Shown: positions 6,939 to 14,560 of the stretch, piece after piece | Layout: each line of letters starts with the position of its first letter | How positions within the stretch are numbered: position 1 is the stretch's first letter | Notes under the pieces: generated by a model | Told to the model about the DNA's origin: nothing | Databases searched by the model: none | The model's input: the letters and a program-made list of their open reading frames with translations, nothing else | NCBI GenBank assembly: GCA_029688825.1 | Contig: JARUKX010000002.1 | Coordinates: 62,001-126,000 of the forward strand | DNA from: Haloarculaceae archaeon H-GB1-1 | GTDB taxonomy: Archaea; Halobacteriota; Halobacteria; Halobacteriales; Haloarculaceae | Length of the DNA stretch: 64,000 nucleotides | Reading direction: 5' to 3' | Translations under genes and position numbers: made by a program

Positions 6939-8873
6939 CTACTCGAGTTCAGGCAGCCGCACGTGGGCGGTATGCGGAGCGTCAGCTAGGCCGTTGGCAC
7001 CCCACGTGTATGGCTGGGAATCATCACGGGAAACATACCCTTCCGACCGGAGTCGCTTCAGCCAGTCCCGGGTTTGCTTCTCGCCGATTGAGACTCCCTC
7101 TCGATTCGCGATCTCGGCGGCTGTCCCCGGCCCCTCGTCCAGGAGCGCGCGAATCACACCTCGTTGCCCCTCGGAGCGCTCTTCGATCGTGACAGCCTCT
7201 GGCCCGACCGTGACCATCTCGGATAACCACTCAGGGAGTACCCCTGTGTGGATGTAGACCGTCGCAGCCGTCGTTCGGCCGAACCGGAGGACAGCTTGGG
7301 CAATCTTGTGTTCGCGATAGTGCCGGAGAAACGGCCGTTCAGGAATCCCGTAGTCGAGGTCTGTTCCCTTCCCCTCGTCACCTCTAACCGCCGTGTAGCC
7401 TTCCAGTGCGGCCGTAATCTGAAGTGGACGGTCTCCCGGGTGGGGGGAACCGAGTACAACCCCCACCTCCGTTCCTGTGAAGTCGTTGCTACTCCGGAGC
7501 GCGCCGTAGTGTTTGACGTCCGTAATTCGGTCAGTCACTCGTTCGATGTCGATAAACGGCTCACTGGGTGGCTCCTCGAAGAGACGCTCAGCTGCACTCT
7601 TGGTCGTGATGACGCCTGGTGTTGTATCGTGGCGATTTGCGGCCGCCTCGATCACCCCAAAGTCGCCCCGTCGATTGACGTATTCACCACTGCTGTATGG
7701 CTTGACGTGCGAGGTCGTTTGTACGAACTCGTAGCCGATGACGTCACGGAGATACCGGGCCCGACAGTCATCGCAGAGGATCCGCCAACTCTCTATATTG
7801 TCGACGCCGAGCCGTCCGCGCCAGAGTTCTTCGACCGGCGTTCCGTCCAGTCCAACTACTGCTCGAGCAGCATCAAGAGTCGGCGGCCGTCGAATGACGA
7901 CCCGTGATTCGGCGTGATCGTAGACAACCTGTGATCCGTCTGGAAGCTCGACATAATCAAGTCCTGCTTCTTCCCGAAGTTGATCGTCCCAGTCATACTC
8001 CGTCGGTGCGGTATCGCCAATAATCGGTCCGCCGAGTTCGAGCATAGCGAGCACTGCAGTCGGGGCCTCGGCATGACCGTCATCATCGTCGACTGCCTCC
8101 GTTGGACGGGCAATAGAGGTGTTATCTGAGAGTTCGTCACGAATCGCATCTCGTATCTCCTCCATCCCCTCATTTGTTGCAGCTCCAATCAACCCGAAGT
8201 GATTGTCTATCAGCAAGTCGTCGTTCTTGCTGAGAAAGGTTGAAATCGCTGTTGAGAGTTGATTTGCGTCAAACTCCGTTCGATAGGCGGTTCCTGGGTC
8301 TTCGTCGAAGATGACGACGCGGTCGTCTACGACGCGATCAAGGGCGGCGTGGGCTGGCCCGCCGACGATGACGTCTGCCGCCTCGACCGCGTCCCAGCGT
8401 GCGAGGTATGGACAGTCACCGTCTTGCATACAGGGCAACACATCCTGCAGATAGTAGTGAAGATACGTCGGTGAGGCGCCCCGCGACCGATAGTCGTTGA
8501 TTCGTTCGGCCCAACCGGATCCGTGATCTCCTCGCCGGGTTGGACAGTCCCGGTCGAGTGTTGGAACTTCAACTACCGCTTTCTGATGCTCGGCAGCGAG
8601 ATTGAGGTGTACGTCTCGCGTCTCGTACCGGTGCGTGAGGATTGCAGCTGGGACGTCTAGGTCGAATGCGGTCTCTGTTGCATGTCGTGTTTTTCCGATC
8701 GTGGGGAGGCCGTCGATGATTACTGGTGGTGCATGCTCGTCGTCGAGCTGTGCCTCGATTGCCTCTTGAATCCCATCTCGGCATGCATCCCAGACGGTTG
8801 CTTGAGTGAACTCGCCCTGTTGGGAAGCTACGTGAGCACCCCGGCAGCAGTCATCAGGATCAGCACCAGCCAT
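6939..8873 (-). CDS. XPD/DinG-like ATPase with C-terminal winged helix
   Basis: A 644-residue protein. Walker A is GLPTIGKTRHA (about residues 53-63) and the Walker B-like motif is VVIFDEDPG, where helicases of the XPD/DinG class usually have DEAH. Between them lie a DCPTRRGD cysteine, a CMQDGDCPYL pair and ADVIVGGPAHAAL; this order (cysteines, then 'ADVIVxxHAxL', then VIFDE) mirrors the iron-sulphur region of Rad3/XPD helicases. A further CDDC occurs mid-protein. The last ~90 residues form a winged helix (RGVIRALLDEGPGTAAEIANREGVS…). Likely a plasmid replication helicase or its diverged relative. The known families would place it in the cytoplasm on DNA. No partner is overlapped; the next gene in its direction is the helical-bundle protein. 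Confidence 0.55.
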   Translation of the reverse strand: MAGADPDDCCRGAHVASQQGEFTQATVWDACRDGIQEAIEAQLDDEHAPPVIIDGLPTIGKTRHATETAFDLDVPAAILTHRYETRDVHLNLAAEHQKAVVEVPTLDRDCPTRRGDHGSGWAERINDYRSRGASPTYLHYYLQDVLPCMQDGDCPYLARWDAVEAADVIVGGPAHAALDRVVDDRVVIFDEDPGTAYRTEFDANQLSTAISTFLSKNDDLLIDNHFGLIGAATNEGMEEIRDAIRDELSDNTSIARPTEAVDDDDGHAEAPTAVLAMLELGGPIIGDTAPTEYDWDDQLREEAGLDYVELPDGSQVVYDHAESRVVIRRPPTLDAARAVVGLDGTPVEELWRGRLGVDNIESWRILCDDCRARYLRDVIGYEFVQTTSHVKPYSSGEYVNRRGDFGVIEAAANRHDTTPGVITTKSAAERLFEEPPSEPFIDIERVTDRITDVKHYGALRSSNDFTGTEVGVVLGSPHPGDRPLQITAALEGYTAVRGDEGKGTDLDYGIPERPFLRHYREHKIAQAVLRFGRTTAATVYIHTGVLPEWLSEMVTVGPEAVTIEERSEGQRGVIRALLDEGPGTAAEIANREGVSIGEKQTRDWLKRLRSEGYVSRDDSQPYTWGANGLADAPHTAHVRLPELE

Positions 8874-8924
8874 CTATCTGATCATAGGGTGGTGACGAGT
8901 TAATCGTCTCGATTGATCGACTGA

Positions 8925-9422
8925 TTAGATATCGAGCTCCTCCCTAGCAATCTCGAGGAGCTTCTGGAGTCGCTCGTTGAAGTCGTCCTCGAACTCGGTA
9001 TGGAGAGATTCGTCGTACATCCGTAGAGTACGAGAAAGGCCGATAGCGGCCAGCCAGTCGCGGAACTGGTTGCTATTCATGTCTTCAACTGGCATGTCCA
9101 ACGCGGCGGAGCTGGAACCAGCTGCCCAGAGGCGGAGCAGATCTAACTCCTTCACCATCGCGAGACGGGCGAAATCTGCGAAGGCAGCACTCACTTCCCG
9201 CGACAATTGGGTATACGATACTGAGTCTCTGTCCAGCTCTTGTTCTCCGTTCAGTAGGTCGTTGACGTACGAGAGTGAGCGCAACGAGAGGAAGCCCTCG
9301 CGATCGACGGCCATCGGAGGCTCGTTTTCTGACTCTGCAATATCAGAAAGCGCCTGACCACATGACCCGCAGTAGTGATGAATGTCTTTGACTTGGTCTC
9401 CGCAATTCGGGCAGTAAGGCAT
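8925..9422 (-). CDS. Zinc-ribbon protein with helical C-terminal domain
   Basis: 165 residues. Two knuckles, CPNCGDQ and CGSCGQ, at residues 4-22 form a classic N-terminal zinc ribbon. The rest (about residues 35-165) is predicted mostly helical and acidic, without catalytic motifs. I do not recognise the helical part. Such proteins often act as adaptors in haloarchaea. It has its own start and lies 51 nt from the ATPase gene on the same strand, so it may head that operon. Confidence 0.7.
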   Translation of the reverse strand: MPYCPNCGDQVKDIHHYCGSCGQALSDIAESENEPPMAVDREGFLSLRSLSYVNDLLNGEQELDRDSVSYTQLSREVSAAFADFARLAMVKELDLLRLWAAGSSSAALDMPVEDMNSNQFRDWLAAIGLSRTLRMYDESLHTEFEDDFNERLQKLLEIAREELDI

Positions 9423-9625
9423 ACTGACTACTGCAACTTGCGACTACACAGACTTTGCTAAGGATCTCTTTTCAGGACGGATTATAGATAGGGGGTCGGT
9501 CTGACCTTTTCCACCAACGACTCGATAGTATAGTGAATGACGATTCATTTTGGCATTCAAAAGAACAGGAGAGGGTCGATTCTGAGAACCTCCTTCGATG
9601 CCGGGGCCATTCTCTTAACATTCCA

Positions 9626-9655
9626 AATTCTGTGAATCAGTGATTCACTGATCGA
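9626..9655. repeat. Octad sites at the end of the par operon
   Basis: GAATCA at 9634-9639, GATTCA at 9642-9647 and GATCGA at 9650-9655 lie 8 nt apart, with the same unit and spacing as the large array at 11146-11433. They overlap the stop codon of the gene at 9645-10097. Confidence 0.55.
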
Positions 9656-10097
9656 CATCTTCCTTGGCGAGTTCGCGAATCTTCTCCTTCGTTTCCTCCT
9701 GGTGCTTGCCGAACGCTACCTCGAAAACACCGCGGTAGAAGTGCTTGTTTTTCTCCAGCGTGATGTCCTCGCGTTTGAGCTGCTTTTTCAGGCGAGTAAA
9801 CGTGATTTCGATGTCCTCGCTTTGCTCCGGTTCAACGTATATCGTGGCTGAATCCCAATCTTCGCGGATGTTCAGCGGTTCATCATCTATCTCTCCTGCC
9901 TGACTGGTCGACGAATCAGTATCGGTCGTGGACGCGGTTCTCTCCTGATCTGATCGATCCTCGGTCGCTGCCGTAGTTTCACGACCCGGTCCTTCTGATT
10001 CCTCCGGCGTCTCTGTGGTCTCCTCGTCTGCGACCGCGTCCTCCTCATCCACCTCGTCTGAGGGATCCTCGAACCGCTCGTCCATTCCCCGGGGCAT
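9645..10097 (-). CDS. ParA-partner protein (candidate centromere-binding or adaptor protein)
   Basis: 150 residues. The first ~75 are very acidic and rich in E, D, S and T, likely disordered. The C-terminal half (SATIYVEPEQSEDIEITFTRLKKQLKREDITLEKNKHF…) looks like a beta strand followed by helices. The gene starts 2 nt after the parA stop, so the two are almost certainly co-translated. Position and size match the second gene of type I partition modules, which binds the centromere. I see no clear ribbon-helix-helix or HTH signature, so the role is inferred from context. Confidence 0.6.
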   Translation of the reverse strand: MPRGMDERFEDPSDEVDEEDAVADEETTETPEESEGPGRETTAATEDRSDQERTASTTDTDSSTSQAGEIDDEPLNIREDWDSATIYVEPEQSEDIEITFTRLKKQLKREDITLEKNKHFYRGVFEVAFGKHQEETKEKIRELAKEDVDQ

Positions 10098-10099
10098 TC

Positions 10100-11011
10100 T
10101 TACGCCTCCACCTGCGTTTTGTCAAACGCTCGTTCCATCGTCTCCGCAACCTCCAGGAAGAGGTCGCGCTCTACTTGCTGGTCGTTCGCGTCTTCCCATC
10201 CGAAAATATCTCGTCCGTTGTCCCACGCACGCTGGATTGCTACTCGCATCGGGAGTTTGAAAATCGGTGCCATCGACGCGAAGGACTCGTCGAAGGAGTT
10301 GAGGAACTTTTGCGACTGACCGTCGTCCCGGTACATGTTCGCCAGGAGTCCAACGATTGCGATCTCGATCTGCTGGTTGTCCTCGATGGACTCCAGCTGG
10401 TCCCACAGATCGTCAAGTGCATCCCGTGATGTTGCTTGGGTCTGTGCAGCCAGGAAGACGTTCTGAGCCGCGATGAAGGCCGCGTCCGTCAGGACTGAGA
10501 GGTCGGGAGGGCAATCGACTACGATAAAATCGTAGTTGTATCCGTCGTCAACCATCTCTTCGAGGGCGAGTTTCAGCGAGAGACGAGCATTCGCATCGTC
10601 CATCCAATCTCGAGCAAGGCCCATGTCCTTGTGACTGGGAATCAAGTCGAAGTTCAGATGGTCGTACTCATCGGCTTCGATCACGATTTCTGAAAGACTA
10701 GTATCGTGCGTGCGCGGATTGTCGACGAGTACGTCGAGTAGGTTCTCGTCATCGGTGACTAGTGTGTTGGGGAGTTCGTTCTTCGGGCTTGATGGATCGT
10801 TGTCGTCGCCCGGACCTAGTCCAAGCCCTTTCGTCATGTCGGCTTGTGGATCCATATCGATTGCAAGAACATCGTGGTCGCGCGTGGCTAACGCCGCGGC
10901 ACTGTTAATCGTCGCCGTTGTCTTTCCAGTCCCGCCTTTCTGGTTACCGAAGGCGATCGTGGGGATGCCAGTCGATGGGGTGACGCCCCATCCACGAGGT
11001 GTCTCGGTCAT
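10100..11011 (-). CDS. parA: ParA-type partition ATPase
   Basis: 303 residues. The deviant Walker A is GNQKGGTGKTTATINSAAALA (from about residue 22), Walker A' is LAIDMDPQADMTKGLGLG and Walker B is FIVVDCPPDLSVLTDAAF. This is the MinD/ParA/Soj family ATPase that moves low-copy plasmids apart by binding DNA non-specifically. Its TATA element overlaps octad sites (11024-11041), which points to autorepression by the module. The partner gene follows directly and a large octad array lies upstream. Confidence 0.93.
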   Translation of the reverse strand: MTETPRGWGVTPSTGIPTIAFGNQKGGTGKTTATINSAAALATRDHDVLAIDMDPQADMTKGLGLGPGDDNDPSSPKNELPNTLVTDDENLLDVLVDNPRTHDTSLSEIVIEADEYDHLNFDLIPSHKDMGLARDWMDDANARLSLKLALEEMVDDGYNYDFIVVDCPPDLSVLTDAAFIAAQNVFLAAQTQATSRDALDDLWDQLESIEDNQQIEIAIVGLLANMYRDDGQSQKFLNSFDESFASMAPIFKLPMRVAIQRAWDNGRDIFGWEDANDQQVERDLFLEVAETMERAFDKTQVEA

Positions 11012-11023
11012 GGTTCGATCATT

Positions 11024-11041
11024 GAATCAATGACTCATAAA
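11024..11041 (-). promoter_or_regulatory. parA promoter overlapped by two octad sites
   Basis: On the minus strand GATTTATGA (about 11033-11042) is a TATA element some 25 nt before the parA ATG at 11011. GAATCA (11024-11029) and GACTCA (11032-11037) sit 8 nt apart over and beside it, so a protein bound to octads would block transcription. Confidence 0.5.
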
Positions 11042-11145
11042 TCCACGTCAGACGTCCAATGTCGAACTAGAACTTCTAAAGTGCTGAATTCTGTGGTATC
11101 ACCTCTAATACCACCATATTCTACCTCTCCTGGTTGAAAATCAGT

Positions 11146-11433
11146 AAATCACTGATTCATGGATTCACTGAATACAGGGTTCCTCACAATGCCTGTAACC
11201 TTAGAGGATGAGGTCTGATACTGACAGTCACTGAATCAGTGAGTCAGTGCCTCCTGCAGTAGCAGATTCATTGATTCATTAACTCATGGACTCACTGATT
11301 CTTTGATTCAGTGCTTCTAACATTCATTGACTCCACGACTCTCCACATAATATCGGATTCCAGGAATCAAAAACTCCTTGATTCTTTGATTCAGGGTTTC
11401 AGTGATTCATTGATTCAATGATTCTGTGATTCA
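11146..11433 (+). repeat. Centromere-like array of 8-bp units (NNGATTCA)
   Basis: GATTCA or a close variant recurs exactly every 8 nt in three blocks. Block A begins at 11146, 11154, 11162, 11170. Block B begins at 11233, 11241, then 11265 to 11337 in ten consecutive steps (positions 11249 and 11257 are degenerate). Block C runs from 11356 to 11428 in ten consecutive steps. Blocks differ in phase. The location, directly upstream of parA, and the extra copies at the parA promoter and at the end of the par operon make this the probable parS/centromere. Confidence 0.8.
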
Positions 11434-11503
11434 CTCCCATCTATCTCACGCATTCGCCGGGATAACTGACTTGGATAAGACTACTTTGACGTTTAGTATA
11501 CCC

Positions 11504-12811
11504 TCAATCCTCCTCGAAGGCGGCAGCTAGTTGGTCACGCATATACTCTCGACGGAGCTTCCGGGCCCGCGAATCTGAGAGGTAATTTTGCAATACGACG
11601 TCGGCACTCGCGCTTCCTTGTTCGGCCGCAATCTCGTCGAGGCTTCCGAGGACGACGTCGAGTGACGAGGAATAGGCGTCATACCAGAAGCGTCGCCCCA
11701 TCTTTGGCGAGGGGGATACACCACCAATATCATCAGGCAGACCCGCTTGCTCAGCGAGTTGCGTAAAGCGATTCCAGACTGTCCACCGGGAAATCGGGCC
11801 GCTTGAGGCGTGTGGAGACGGAAACAGATAGCCATCCCACTCCTCGTGATCGGCGAACATTGCAAGGCGGTCTTCGAGCACCTCTTTACCGTAGAGTAGC
11901 GACACCTCGCCGGGCCCATTCTTCCGCTCCTCGAACGTAATATACGGAACTTCGTCGGTAGAGACGTCAAGAACGAATTGGCGTACTCGTAGGCTGGCCA
12001 CCTCATTCGGACGAAGACCCCATGCACACAGAGCGAGTACCAGGAGGCGGTCCTCCTGGTCGTCTGCTGCATTGTAGAGTGCGCGAACGTGCTCGGTGGC
12101 GAGACATGGTGTATCCGTATCGTCGTCATTGCCGTTCGACCAATCGAACTCGTCGTCGAGGCCGTCAGCGGGGTTCACCGCAGCCCACTTCCGACGCACT
12201 AAATGCGCATACCAGTTCGAGACCGCGAGATGAATCCGGCGTTTGGTTTGTCCACCGTCGAGATCCGCATGCAGCCGGTCGAACGCCGCCCAACACGCAT
12301 CGACTGCTTTGTAAGCCGGGATATCGCCGTCCCGGGCGACGGGTGTCACAAGGTCGTCGGTCCCATTCTCTTCACAGTAGGCGGCGACGTAGCGGTTCAA
12401 TCGGTAGCGGAGGGTATCTATTGACGAGTCCGCGAGCCCCTTCCGCTCCCGCCGTGACGTGAGGAAAGACTCGAGTGCCTCGATAGTCCGTTCGTGGTCG
12501 GTCGCCCAGTCGTAACCCGATTCTACGGCCTCGACACCGAGATCCTCACGCCAAAACTCTGCGAAGGTCCTGTCGTGATACTCTCGCAGGGCGTAGAGGA
12601 GCGGCCGGAAGCCATGGTCGCGGAGCCAGCTGTGTGTCGGTTTTTCTCGTTTTGGCTCGAGCCCGTCTGTCTCCATCACCGGGGCGACAACAGCCCAGTA
12701 CGTGTCGACGAGTTCTTCGAGATCGAGAAGGGTCCACGAGACGTCGTCGACATCCTCCCAGTCTCGGTCACTCCCTGGTGTCGTTACGTCGCTCACAGTG
12801 CTATCCTCCAT
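11504..12811 (-). CDS. Tyrosine recombinase / integrase
   Basis: 435 residues. The C-terminal half has the catalytic pattern of phage-type integrases: the first arginine in CAWGLRPNEVASLR, a lysine region TFEERKNGPGEVSLLYGKE, the second arginine box SPKMGRRFWYDAYSS (replacing the usual HxLR), and the nucleophile in VVLQNYLSDS. The N-terminal part contains a core-binding SAM-like domain (LESFLTSRRERKGLADSSIDTLRYRLNRYVA). Cytoplasmic; catalyses site-specific recombination for integration or for resolving plasmid multimers. No tRNA gene or clear attachment core is visible nearby, so a resolvase role on the plasmid is as likely as integration. Confidence 0.85.
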   Translation of the reverse strand: MEDSTVSDVTTPGSDRDWEDVDDVSWTLLDLEELVDTYWAVVAPVMETDGLEPKREKPTHSWLRDHGFRPLLYALREYHDRTFAEFWREDLGVEAVESGYDWATDHERTIEALESFLTSRRERKGLADSSIDTLRYRLNRYVAAYCEENGTDDLVTPVARDGDIPAYKAVDACWAAFDRLHADLDGGQTKRRIHLAVSNWYAHLVRRKWAAVNPADGLDDEFDWSNGNDDDTDTPCLATEHVRALYNAADDQEDRLLVLALCAWGLRPNEVASLRVRQFVLDVSTDEVPYITFEERKNGPGEVSLLYGKEVLEDRLAMFADHEEWDGYLFPSPHASSGPISRWTVWNRFTQLAEQAGLPDDIGGVSPSPKMGRRFWYDAYSSSLDVVLGSLDEIAAEQGSASADVVLQNYLSDSRARKLRREYMRDQLAAAFEED

Positions 12812-13146
12812 GGTGTCGCTGTTCGAAGCTAGAAATCAGGGATAGACGCCTCGCTGAGTCGGTTTCAAATTCTAAGCCCGGCATATTTGGCTGGTAGCGA
12901 GTTTCTCATAGATATGATATAGGTTTTGGGGACACACAGACCGTTGGAGTCTGTGTGAACACCGAAAATAGAAGCAATATTGCTCCAATATTGTATGAAG
13001 CATATGTCGCTATACAGAGTCGGCTGGGCAGTCGAGACTTCTGAGAGAGGGTGAATCTTAGCTGGCTTGTGGCTTAATAATCAAGTACCGGTACCCGGTG
13101 AGGTGCACCAGTACTCAATAGAAACCCAGGTTGGTCCCGTCGACTC
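12812..13146. other. Non-coding gap with small inverted repeats
   Basis: 335 nt with no gene. It holds a perfect hairpin CACACAGAC (12933-12941) / GTCTGTGTG (12949-12957) with a 7-nt loop, two copies of the palindrome CAATATTG at 12975 and 12986 in tandem, and an imperfect inverted repeat AGTACCGGT…ACCAGTACT (13084-13115). These could be recombinase core or arm sites, as they lie beside the integrase gene (inference). Confidence 0.4.
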
Positions 13147-14409
13147 TTAGAACAGATCCTTACCCTCCTGTATAAATTCACTTGGCTTTACCATTTCATC
13201 GTCAAAATAGTATTTCTCTGCCGACCGCCCAATAGCGTACGTCCCAGCAAATGCGACACTTGCGTTAACGGCTTGGCCAAAGCCAGGTACCACGCCGGCT
13301 AGAGCTCCCGCTAGCTTTCGTCCGGTGAAAGCCGCACTGCCGACGAGACCTAGTTCGGCGAAGAAATCGACAGCCGTACTCACACTGAATTCTTCACAGG
13401 AGAGTGCTCCAATAAACATCACTAAAAGCACCTGCAGCGGAGTTAGTATGAACACGTCGGAGGCACCGGATACGTCAAGTCCAGCTATTGTCGCGCCTGC
13501 ACCAGCAAAATTCCGGGTTTGCCTGCGCGCAACACCCCTCATAACTGAGTTGCGACGTTGGGCCTGGGCGAACTGTAATACCGCCTCGTCGGGTAGGTGT
13601 TCTGTGATGAACATAGAGAGACTGTCGACGTTCCAATAGGGCTCTTCTTTGACGTATGTGGGGAAGAGGCCAATGTGGTCTTCCGAATCGAATGTATACC
13701 CATACATTGGATTCGATCGGTCGAAGTGATCGAACTCTTGTTGTTCCAACAATTCCCGGGCGACAAAATTGAGGTTCTCGACGATCTGTCCCGCAAGTTT
13801 TTCATCCCTCTCAGGGGGCCACTCGGCTCCCGGTGTGTGGTGCTTGTCGACTTGGTTGAGACAGTAGATCAGTGGTGGAAGACCTCCGGGAACCCTCTCG
13901 TTCAGTTCCTTGACCGCCTCAAAGTCTGGCTTGCCGCCACGAGCGGTTTCAGGGGTCAGAACGTGAATTGCGATGTCGGGACGATATTGTGTAATATCCG
14001 ACGCAATGGTCTCGACAGTCCCTTCCGGCAGGCTTTCATCAAGATCACGATCCGCCGGTACCGTCTCGAACAGACCTCGGGAGTCCACGACATCCCAGTT
14101 AGAGTAGCGCTCTCCGAACGAGATGTGATACATGTTCGACTCGATTGTCTTCGGCTCCACCGCTCCTACGTCTGCCACCTGCTTATTCGCCAGTGCGTTG
14201 ATGAGCGATGACTTACCCGCACCAGTTCGACCAAATATGTACAGACGAGGCGGTCGAGAGTCTTCGATAAGCGGCCCGAGGTCGCCGATAATTTGATCGA
14301 TGATCGTCTCAGCGATGACTTCCGAATCCTCGTCATCTCCGGGCGCGTAGCTGATTGCCTCCTCAGTAAGCTCTCTAAGATTTTGGAACCGTTCGTGGTC
14401 AAGCGCCAT
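13147..14409 (-). CDS. Membrane-associated GTPase A (Era/YcjX-like with hydrophobic C-terminal domain)
   Basis: 420 residues. G1 is FGRTGAGKSSLINAL (about residues 54-68), G3 is VVDSRGLFE (DxxG as DSRG, about 105) and G4 is CLNQVDKHH (NQVD replacing NKxD, about 185). From about residue 300 the protein becomes hydrophobic and glycine/alanine rich (LTPLQVLLVMFIGALS…LAGALAGVVPGFGQAVNAS), resembling the DUF697 domain that follows such GTPases, and it ends with AIGRSAEKYYFDDEMVKPSEF. A paralogue with the same C-terminal signature lies divergently 151 nt away, so the two share a control region. Possible membrane-remodelling or stress and defence GTPase; the role is not established. Confidence 0.75.
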   Translation of the reverse strand: MALDHERFQNLRELTEEAISYAPGDDEDSEVIAETIIDQIIGDLGPLIEDSRPPRLYIFGRTGAGKSSLINALANKQVADVGAVEPKTIESNMYHISFGERYSNWDVVDSRGLFETVPADRDLDESLPEGTVETIASDITQYRPDIAIHVLTPETARGGKPDFEAVKELNERVPGGLPPLIYCLNQVDKHHTPGAEWPPERDEKLAGQIVENLNFVARELLEQQEFDHFDRSNPMYGYTFDSEDHIGLFPTYVKEEPYWNVDSLSMFITEHLPDEAVLQFAQAQRRNSVMRGVARRQTRNFAGAGATIAGLDVSGASDVFILTPLQVLLVMFIGALSCEEFSVSTAVDFFAELGLVGSAAFTGRKLAGALAGVVPGFGQAVNASVAFAGTYAIGRSAEKYYFDDEMVKPSEFIQEGKDLF

Positions 14410-14560
14410 AGAAAAGAACAGTTCGGGCTATCGATATGAACGTGATGGTAGAGCAGGCTCCCACTAATATTAGCGGGACCCGGGGTCACTAAGTTGCTGT
14501 TCAGGCTTCCGTCCTGAGTGGTCGCAGTACTGATTACCTTCGGACGTACCAGTATCGTGT

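Noticed and set aside
11146-11433. CRISPR array reading of the GATTCA repeats
   Set aside because: Units are 8 nt with no spacers, so it cannot be CRISPR. It is better explained as a partition site.
12862-12882. tRNA 3'-end-like string (GGTTTCAAATTC…CCCGGCA) next to the integrase, as an attachment site
   Set aside because: The T-stem does not pair and no acceptor or anticodon arms are visible, so there is no support for a tRNA fragment.
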